Origin: Tethya wilhelma
Taxonomy: Eukaryota > Porifera > Demospongiae > Tethyida > Tethyidae
Direction: 5' to 3'
Length of the DNA: 64,000 bases
Assembly (NCBI GenBank): GCA_964030475.1
Contig: CAXIPT010000009.1
Location: 1,302,000 to 1,365,999 of the forward strand
Part shown: piece after piece, positions 56,389 through 64,000 of the stretch
Layout of the letters: each line of letters opens with the position of its first letter
Position numbering within the stretch: the stretch's first letter is position 1
The notes under the pieces: generated by a model
Databases searched by the model: none
What the model was told of the DNA's origin: nothing
Seen by the model: only the letters and a program-made list of their open reading frames with translations
Program-made: the position numbers and the translations under genes

Positions 56389-57400
56389 CATTCAACTTAC
56401 AGAGGGTTATGTTTAATCCACTGTTTGAGTGCATCCAGTGCCTGGAAAAAGAGATGAAGACATTAAAGAAAGACCTCACTCCTCTGCTGACAGACTCCAG
56501 CTGCCTCTCCCTACCTCCCGGGAGCTAGGAGAGGAGTGGGGACAGCAATGGAGGTCTGCCCGGAGCCCAGGCAGCCGACACACAGGCACTACCTTGCTCT
56601 GTTGGGCCTCATTGGTGTAGCATACTGCCAACGACATCCAGGCTGCGAGATTGGACGGGTCCAAGTCCAAACATCTGGAAACAAGAGTGAAAAATTGAAA
56701 TATCACACAAGTGATGAGATACCTGGATGTGTACTGACTTTCTCAATGCTGCAATGGCCGCTATATCTTGTTCATTGTCTGCCTGTGTACTGCCAAGATA
56801 CTGCCACCCCTGTACAGTTGTACATCAGACTGAATGATGAAAGTAGGACACACACACATCCCACCTGCACACTATCTGGTCTGGCCTGCACATCTGCCTC
56901 AAAGAGGAGCACGGCACTCGGCAGATCTCCCTCCTTCAGTCTCTTCAGTCCCTCCTCCAGGGGGTTGTCAGTGGACCTGAGAGGGTTGTCCTCTTGAAAG
57001 GCGTACTCTTCCATCTTCTCCTTGTGCTCTTGGTACTCTGTCAGCCATGGGTGGACGTCTTGGCTGAAATGATGAACAACAGATGGTCAATGATGTCATC
57101 ACACACAGCAGTGGTGAACTCTGACCTTGCTAGCTCCTCCCACTCTTTCTCTAGCTTGTCCCAGTAACCTCCATTGGGTGTGGTCTTTGATGGCTCTGCC
57201 TCCTTTGCAAACTGTTCAGCCCAGTCGTCTTTTGGACCACTCCCATTAACCTGAGAGTGTGTATAGTATGCATATGTTCTATTTATACAAAATGATTTCA
57301 ATTTTTCCTAACCTGTGCTTGATCATCAACAGTAACTTCTCCATTAGCAAGTTGTTTTACAAACTTCATAAACTATGATAATTACACAATCAAAACACTG

Positions 57401-57433
<33 letters not shown>

Positions 57434-58659
57434 GTGGCTTACCTCTGTTGCCTGGATATCACCATCAGTGATGGATTCAGACATTTCCTTAGCAACGGAT
57501 GCCAGATCTTTGCCGGCCTTCATCTGCTCAGCAAACTCATCGGCCCACTGCTGTTCCACTGGAGAGGCAAACTCCTCACACCTGCAGCCAAAGGACAGAC
57601 ACAACACCTAGAACATGGCTGGCTGTGGGAAGCAGTTTGGTTAGCAACTTTTGGATGTCTTGAAACACTTAATTCTTGTCAAAGTTAATCGTGGTTGGTA
57701 ACTACTAAATTGTCAGGAGTCCAATAACCCCATTGTTATTTTGAGACTAACTATCTTTGTTGCTCTTCACTAAAGACAATACTGTATAGTATTGTACAAT
57801 AAGATTGGTCAAAAAGCTAGTTTATTGCTCTGCCTGAAATGAACAGGGTGGCCCAACAACTAAGATGTTAGACATACCATTGTTCAGCCTGGCTCTGCTG
57901 CTCATTGTGGTGCTGATGGTGAAACTCCTCCAGCCATCTCTCATCACCATGGCGACTGCCAGCAACTTCTACTGTGAGCATACAAAAGAGAGCAGATGGT
58001 CAAGACATGAACGGACTCTCTCTCTGCTGGTCTCACCATTGTGTTGCCGTGGAGACCCAAACTCCTGCACCCATTCCTTCACTCTCACATCTGATAACGA
58101 ACCAACACACCTTATCAAACTATCTCTCATGGTCTCATCTTACCATCTTCAGGAGGTCGTAATTGAGGGGGCACCTGTTCAATCCCTTGAACTTCCCCCA
58201 ACAGGGTGGACATATTAAAACTCTGGGGAACTGCTGGTCTCTGGGGGGTGCCTAGAAACTCGTTCACCATCTAAAACAAATAACAAGCACACTTCATCTC
58301 AAAGCAAATCAGTCCATCAATCCTGTATGTACGTACGTACCTGTTCTTCCAAGGCCTTCTGGTTGCCATGGCGCTACATACGAGATAGACAGGTGGTAAA
58401 TCAAACACATACAACAAATCCTTTCAGGTTATTAACTTACAGCTGCCACATCAGCCAGCCTGTCGTGTTCCAGGCGGGACCCCTACAGACCATGACAAGA
58501 CTTCAACAGCACATGCACATGTTGGGCTTCTACTAGTTTAATACCACATCACAGAGCCACTACCTTGAGCATCGACTTGTCCTGGGAGAAGTGAGAGGTC
58601 CATTGCACTAGAGGATTAGCTGCTCCACACTCTCCTTCCACTAAATTGCGAAGAGCCAT
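55447..58659 (-). CDS. PEX5: Peroxisomal targeting signal 1 receptor PEX5
   Basis: PEX5 binds SKL-type signals in the cytosol and carries proteins into peroxisomes. The start [20 protein letters not shown] has the conserved Cys at residue 11, the site of recycling monoubiquitination in the family. WxxxF motifs for PEX14/PEX13 binding are visible: WTSHF, RWLEEF (about 57,935), QWADEF (about 57,545) and DWAEQF (about 57,220). Then come [12 protein letters not shown] and [20 protein letters not shown], followed by the TPR domain: [60 protein letters not shown] and [20 protein letters not shown], ending [20 protein letters not shown] to FKIE. An NRF-1-like CGCGCATGCG lies at 58,739-58,748, 80 bp upstream. 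Exons look complete in this copy. The last ones are duplicated left of the gap. Confidence 0.95.
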
Positions 58660-58779
58660 CTTTTACAGCAGCCTGTCAATCTTGCTTGCTTCCCCACTGT
58701 CACAGTGTCAGCGAGAAAAGGGTTAAAAAGTTAAGACACGCGCATGCGTCGTAAATTGAGCGCGGGCCCGGGAAAATTT

Positions 58780-59340
58780 TACTATAAAACTTGAACAATT
58801 TCAGTGAATCAACTATTTGCTACTTTTCTATACGACACAGAGAACACCTCTTCCTACCTTGAGAGGATTCAAGCAAGAGCTCTGAAGACTTCTCTGTGCT
58901 AATGGACAGTTGGAGGGTAACACCGTGCCAACAAGCACGTCTAATGATTCACGTGACGGTCTTTGAGCTTCAAGGAGCATGGCCTATGGACTGAAAGAGA
59001 TATAAAATTAATGAGGAGCTGCAGAGCAACTTGCCAAGCCAAACACATTACTCGCCTAATGGAGCTGAGGAACTCACATTCAGTAAAACCACATCATTTA
59101 AGAGAAGCCAAAGTTAAGTGTGTAAGTAATTGTTTACTATAAACTTGAACAATTTCAGTGAATCAACTATTTGCTACTTTTCCATAGGACACAGAGCAAC
59201 ACCGTGCCAACAAGCACGTCTATTTTAACATGGTCTTTGAGCTTCAAGGAGTATGGACAAAGAGATATGAATGAGAAGCCAAAGTTAAGTGTGATTATGT
59301 ATAAAATAGTAACACCAATATCATAGAAATAAATTGTGGT
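58780..59340. repeat. Partial direct repeats upstream of PEX5
   Basis: CAATTTCAGTGAATCAACTA with following bases occurs at about 58,796 and 59,149. CACCGTGCCAACAAGCACGT occurs at about 58,921 and 59,200, and CCAAAGTTAAGTGTG also recurs. A plus frame near 58,855 (TSSYLERIQARALKT) resembles the end of a retroelement RT but is too short to assign. Confidence 0.6.
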
Positions 59341-59354
59341 ATATTTGATATTCA

Positions 59355-60200
59355 TGTGTGCGGGAGGGTGGAGCTCGTGGTTTGGTGGGAGGCCCGAGCA
59401 CATTGAGATTTGCTACTGTGTGTATCCATCTTCTCCACTCTGGAGGCTAGGCCTGCTCAAGAGGATCCATGCTGCATGTTGCCATTCTCTGTTCACGTGT
59501 GTGTTGTGTGGGTGCAGCTCATAGTTGGCAGGCGACCTGGGCACACATTGGGAGTTTGCTGCTGGCTGCAGACAGTTAGCATCTCCCAGTGTGTGCCCAG
59601 GTCTCCCGCCAACCACGAGCTGCACCCTCCCACACACATGAGCACTGAGTGGCAACACACATCGTAGATCTTCTCGAGTTAACCTAGTCTTCACAGTGAG
59701 GAGGTGGCTGCATATGGTGGCAAATCTCAATAGCACCGGTTTTTTAGCAGGCAACTTGGCATCTTAGGTTGGGTGGCTGGCCTAGGCAAAGCTTTTCGTT
59801 GCTTCTTCTGTCGTAGGGTTTGCCTCCTCACTTGGGAGGACATAGCTGGCACTGGTTAGGTTGGCGTTTCGGGTGGGCACAGTCCTAGGCTTGGTGGGCG
59901 GCCTAGGCAGGTTTTTTTTTTTTGAAAACTTAGCACCGCTTTGTGTTTTTTTTTCTCTATTTAATTTTTTTTTTAATTATCTTATTTTATGATTTTACAT
60001 GTCCATGTTGGTAGTCTCCAGGCTGGTATGGTAGCAGGTTTAATTTCTGTGGGTGAGCATTGAAATCTGCTTCTGGCTGCAGACAGAGGCAGATATACTC
60101 ATTTTGATTTGAGTTTTTCCTATTTTTTTTGTATGTTGCAAAGTTCACGTGTTCATGTACGGGTGGGAAGCCGGTTTGTTTTTCCTTCTTTCTCTGTGTC
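59355..60200. repeat. Foldback repeat unit, copy 1
   Basis: Arms of about 155 bp (about 59,398-59,555 and 59,588-59,740) are inverted copies of each other, for example CACATTGAGATTTGC against GCAAATCTCAATAG and GGTGCAGCTCATAGTTGGC against GCCAACCACGAGCTGCACC. They flank a CTGCTGGCTGCAGACAG centre. The unit then runs through GGTGGGCGGCCTAGGCAGG and a T-rich tail. The whole unit recurs 845 bp downstream. Confidence 0.85.
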
Positions 60201-60204
60201 ATCG

Positions 60205-60926
60205 TGGGAGGGTGGAGCTCGTGGTTTGGTGGGAGGCCCGAGCACATTGAGATTTGCTTCTGTGTGTATCCATCTTCTCCACTCTGGAGGCTAGGCCTGC
60301 TCAAGAGGATCCACGCTGCATGTTGCCATTCTCTGTTCACGTGTGTGTTGTGGGGGTGCAGCTCATAGTTGGCGGGCGACCTGGACACACATTGGGAGTT
60401 TGCTGCTGGCTGCAGACAGTTAGCATCTCCCAGTGTGTGCCCAGGTCTCCCGCCAACCACGAGCTGCACCCTCCCACACACGTGAGTACTGAGTGGCAAC
60501 ACACATCGTAGATCTTCTCGAGTTAACCTAGTCTTCAAAGTGAGAGGGGTGGCTGCATATGGTGGCAAATCTCAATAGCACCGGTTTTTTAGCAGGCAAC
60601 TTGGCATCTTAGGTTGGGTGGCTGGCCTAGGCAAAGCTTTTCGTTGCTTCTTCTGTCGTAGGGTTTGCCTCCTCACTTGGGAGGACATAGCTGGCACTGG
60701 TTAGGTTGGCATTTCGGGTGGGCGCAGTCCTAGGTTTGGTGGGCGGCCTAGGCAGGTTTTTTTAGCTTTTTTTTTTAACTCAGCACCGCTTTGAGTTTCT
60801 TTTCTCTCATTTATGATAGTTTCTCTTGTTTTATGATTTTGCATGTCCATCGTGACGTTGAAATCTGCTTCTGGCTGCAGACAGATCGATCGAGGCAGAT
60901 ATTGACGGTTTCTGTTTAAGTTTCCT

Positions 60927-60958
<32 letters not shown>

Positions 60959-60990
60959 TTTTTTACATGCAATGACTTATGTGTTCACGT
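60205..60990. repeat. Foldback repeat unit, copy 2
   Basis: Nearly identical to 59,355-60,200 in direct orientation, with small changes (CTTCTGTGTGTATCC against CTACTGTGTGTATCC). Frames inside it show no protein family. Confidence 0.85.
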
Positions 60991-61089
60991 GTGGGTGGGC
61001 GCAGTCCTAAGTTTGGTGGGCGGCTTAGGCAGTTTTGTAGCTTTTTTAAAACTCAGCACCGTACGTGACACTTTGAGTTTCAGTCCTTT

Positions 61090-61440
61090 CTCTTTTTTTG
61101 TGATTTTGCCGCATGCATGTCTATGTAAGCTACAATACCAGCCTGGAAACAACCAACGTTGTTGGTAGTTTCCAGGCTGGTATTGTAGCTGTTTGGGCAT
61201 TTTGGGAGTCTTCTGTGTGTGGGCATTAAAATCTGCCTCTGGCTGCAAACAGAGGCAGATACTGATCTTTTTTTGTGATTTTGCCGCATGCATGTCTATG
61301 TAAGCTACAATACCAGCCTGGAAACAACCAACGTTGTTGGTAGTTTCCAGGCTGGTATTGTAGCTGTTTGGGCATTTTGGGAGTCTTCTGTGTGTGGGCA
61401 TTAAAATCTGCCTCTGGCTGCAAACAGAGGCAGATACTGA
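61090..61440. repeat. 175 bp tandem duplication with a 61 bp near-perfect palindrome
   Basis: Two head-to-tail copies (offset 175 bp) each contain GCTACAATACCAGCCTGGAA and its inverted partner TTCCAGGCTGGTATTGTAGC around AACCAACGTTGTTGGTAG (61,129-61,189 and 61,304-61,364). Each also has an 11 bp perfect hairpin, ATCTGCCTCTG/CAGAGGCAGAT with loop GCTGCAAA (61,231-61,260 and 61,406-61,435). The second hairpin is also found, less perfect, at 60,064 and 60,866. Confidence 0.92.
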
Positions 61441-62283
61441 TTCCACTTGATTTTAATGTCTTTTTTTATTTTATGATTTTTGTATAATTATATTGTTTTT
61501 TTCCCTCTGTTTTAGGTTGTGGGTGTTGTTTTTCCTTACAGCTGGATTCAGAGACATTTGTGGAATCATGCATCTGTATACGTCTTGTCCATTCACATAC
61601 AAAATTAATGATCAAAAGTTTTTGAAATCTCAAACTCTGAACCGTGAAGTTGCATGGGGTCACCTGATACAACGTACTGAAAGAAGAGCGAGACATAAAT
61701 AATTTTCATAAGTCTCTATAATCTATGGAGAGAGTGATCATGTGCTAGCTCGGAGAAGGCCACCAGGATCATGGAAGGGTTTAAACTGTGAGTGATTTCA
61801 TGGAGCTGTTGGGTGTGCGTGTTTTATCTGTTGATTATGGTATTAGTATACTCATCCTGGTCATTTTCTACAGAAGCTCTCTGTCTTCACTTGTAGTGTC
61901 CAGTCCTTAGCTGATTCAACTTCCCCAAAGACTCTCCTACTATTGTTTTAGGCAATGACTGTGTATCTCAGGCTACAAGCATACTTAACAGTCATCAATC
62001 CAAGTCCATTTTTAAAAAGTGACACTGTTTTCAACCATAGGACTGAATTGTGTCATGCTACCTAATCACCATGGTACCCTGGTGTACTTGCGTGTTCCTC
62101 TGCTGAGATAGTCATGATGATGGGTAAACGTATTGAACTAACCAGGCCTATTGATATAAACCTACACTGAGATATGTATAATTTAGGTTGATGATTATAG
62201 CAACAAGAAAATTGTACAGGCCTAAGAGTCTCTAATTTGTTCAAGATAAGTTTTAGCTATCAAGTTCACACCTTGTCTCAACT
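61441..62283. other. Intergenic sequence, no gene recognised
   Basis: T-rich at the left, then ordinary AT-rich sequence up to the PKD-like gene's stop. Short frames show no family resemblance. Confidence 0.5.
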
Positions 62284-62970
62284 TCACTCCACTGTGACTG
62301 TATCAGTGATGGTGACGAATTCGCAGTAAAAAGGAGCAGAGCCGGCATGTGTCTTGAATATTGCCACGTGCACCTCATAGGTTCCTGCTTCATCATACTG
62401 GTGATCGAAATGATACTCATAATGTGGATAATCTGATGTTGATGAATCATCAACGACTCCATCTCCCCACACTATCCGAACGCTGAACAATAATTCAATA
62501 TGACAGTTCTTATTGCCTACACTCATTATTATAATCAACAATACTTTATACTTACAAGTATCCAACATCTTCTTCGGTACATTTATTGTAGGTTGATCCA
62601 ATGCATTCACAACCTTCAGGAACATGATCATAGTTAAATTCAGGGCGTGCAATCACTTCGAGGTGACGGGTGCCATATGGTCTAATTGTAGTTACCTGTG
62701 GGCAGCCATAGTAGAGACCAGCGGTGCATGGTTCTGTAGTCTCATCTAATTTAGCATCAGGTGTCTCTGGAGACTCACAATGTTCACTAGCCATTTCCAC
62801 GATGTCATCCTCTACAGGAGTAGCTATACAGGATGAGAATATTAGTATCACAGAAAAATAAGATTGTGCATTTCTCTAGGAATCTTTCACTCACCACCTC
62901 CTTCCACTTGAGTCCAGAGGGTGGCAGCTGCAATAGTGAGGTAGACCACAAATGGAGTGGCAGTCTTCAT
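62284..62970 (-). CDS. Small secreted protein with a PKD-like domain
   Basis: Three minus-strand exons (62898-62970, 62556-62823, 62284-62482) give 179 residues. The first exon is a signal peptide, MKTATPFVVYLTIAAATLWT followed by QVEG. The mature part has a Thr/Glu-rich Cys-containing segment (SEHCESPETPDAKLDETTEP, then CTAGLYYGCP). A PKD-like fold then begins near TIRPYGTRHLEVIARPEF and includes VRIVWGDGVVDDS, the family WGDG hallmark, and YEYHFDHQYDEAGTYEVHVA. Six Cys in the mature part suggest disulfides. The role is probably extracellular, as adhesion or matrix, but the function is unknown. The 3' exon is paralogous to 2-151. Exon phases join cleanly (1, then 0 after TT|C). Confidence 0.82.
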
Positions 62971-63615
62971 GATGCTCTCTCTACAGGCAGTAGTGTGTTT
63001 CACAATCACTGTGTTTAGGTTGGCTTTCCTCTTCCCTTGGGTCCTTGAACGTGATCACCAGTCACTGGTCCTGTCTGTGTCTTGAGGGAAATGAACTGGT
63101 GAATTTATAGCTGCCTCTGGACTTATACCTACTATATGGCTTGTACACGTGTCATCATCGTACATTGAGTGATGTGGAAGTGACAAGACATAGTGTACAC
63201 CTTGTTAAAGTATAACATACAAGGAGTGTGGCTCGCTTCGCTCGCCACGCTCTTTGCATGTGTATAAAGTATACTGGTGTTTGACTGCTAGATGTATGCA
63301 AGCACAGGCATCTGCAGAGTAATAACTGTGCGGTGAAAGACAACCTGTTACCATGCTGCATTGCATGCATTTACTGGATTGCTCCTCATTGCAATTAATT
63401 TGGCCAGCTCAGCAATTTACCTCGTTACGTGACGTCACAGACGACCCTTTTCCGACTTCCGCCATTTTTGTAATCAGCTGGCCAAGAAACTCGTTATCTG
63501 GCTAGCTGTGTTTCGTGTACAGCGACAGAGCAGCAGACTCCTAGAAGGGAAAGCTCTCCCTCGCTACTCATCTTTTGTGAAAGATTGGCTGCTCTATCAC
63601 GCTTCTTTGTCGGAT
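62971..63615. promoter_or_regulatory. Intergenic region with a CRE palindrome before a possible gene start
   Basis: Between the PKD-like gene and the ATG at 63,616. TTACGTGACGTCACAGACGA (about 63,423-63,442) contains the full CRE palindrome TGACGTCA. CTTCCGCCATTTTTG, an ETS/YY1-like motif, follows at about 63,458. These suggest a CpG-type promoter pointing right. Confidence 0.55.
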
Positions 63616-63628
63616 ATGGATGCCACTG
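63616..63628 (+). CDS. Possible first coding exon of a gene running off the window
   Basis: ATG GAT GCC ACT G is followed by a GTAAGC donor, 180 bp after the CRE-containing promoter. The 13 bp exon cannot be assigned to a family, and no second exon is visible before the window end. It is supported only by promoter and donor. Confidence 0.3.
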
Positions 63629-63933
63629 GTAAGCCTTGTCAGCGATCTCAAAAACAGTCAGCCATACTTGTAGCGCTTGTGATTCTATCCTAGGCTAGCA
63701 CTATCTAAGGTAGCTGTCTAGGCACACTTTTCATAGCTTGCGTTCTCCACAGTCAAGAGAAAAAGCAGCTTTCAGTTCGAGGTCGCATCACTTCCGGTGA
63801 CCCTCCGTAACACACGGACGGACAAAACTTTGCTTATAATATGAATACCATAGGCATTGGCATGAAGGTGAATTTGGCAATTTGAGGAAAAAATTACTGA
63901 GAGACTATTGGACCCATTCCCCATAGCTTACCT

Positions 63934-63936
<3 letters not shown>

Positions 63937-64000
<64 letters not shown>
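63937..64000. repeat. GT microsatellite at window end
   Basis: An uninterrupted GT run reaches the last base of the window. Confidence 0.95.

Noticed and set aside
59413..60568. Minus frames of 113-193 codons in the foldback units
   Set aside because: The frames recur because the units are duplicated. There is no recognisable domain, and they are interrupted by T-rich tracts and inverted arms.

Overview
The window is eukaryotic and metazoan. Genes are split into many short exons with mostly 50-500 bp GT-AG introns, intergenic distances are small, and CT and GT/CA microsatellites are dense. The gene set includes animal families (kazrin, dystrobrevin, UBE4B, PEX5). Gene compactness plus abundant small foldback elements suggests an early-branching animal such as a demosponge (Amphimedon-like); this is inference. 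The sequence is a scaffold of about six contigs joined at Ns (11,019; 21,294; 29,303; 31,513-31,553; 39,612; 54,670), and several oddities sit exactly at those joins.

Layout: 1-151, 3' end of a gene for a secreted PKD-like protein (+). 595-3,505, 5' part of nucleoporin NUP188 (-). 3,693-10,018, complete E4 ubiquitin ligase UBE4B (+), with several MITE-like elements in its introns. 10,683-10,770, first coding exon of an unidentified gene (+), cut by a gap. 11,034-11,137, one exon of CENP-S/MHF1 (-). 11,276-12,320, a TIR element. 13,170-14,272, COX6A with a C-terminal extension (+). 14,644 to about 21,040, dystrobrevin-like gene (-). 21,407-24,560, transposon, minisatellite and dispersed repeat. 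24,610-25,490, unrecognised protein with two membrane segments (-). 25,799-33,511, kazrin (+), with MED18 (-) lying in a separate contig in its middle. 33,213-43,510, a repeat complex: a 2 kb inverted duplication of the kazrin 3' end, a nested non-LTR retrotransposon and two large minisatellite arrays. 44,335-51,987, a compact housekeeping cluster: SMCO4 (+), ESF1 (+), POLR2D (-), GMPS (+). 52,269-53,737, SAND+SAM nuclear protein (+). 55,447-58,659, PEX5 (-); 1.4 kb covering the SAND-SAM and PEX5 3' ends is present twice across a gap. 58,700-62,280, foldback repeats and large palindromes. 62,284-62,970, a second secreted PKD-like protein (-), paralogous to the fragment at position 1. 63,616-63,628, possible first coding exon of a further gene.

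The genes do not form one pathway. They cover nuclear pore, ubiquitin chain extension, mitochondrial respiration, cell-cortex scaffolds, transcription (MED18, RPB4), rRNA processing, purine synthesis and peroxisome import. Shared traits are very short divergent or convergent spacings and NRF-1-like palindromes in several promoters. The most unusual part is the 22-43 kb repeat landscape: a 33-35 bp minisatellite whose unit can form a hairpin, its likely seed element, and a nested inverted duplication that carries a host exon.
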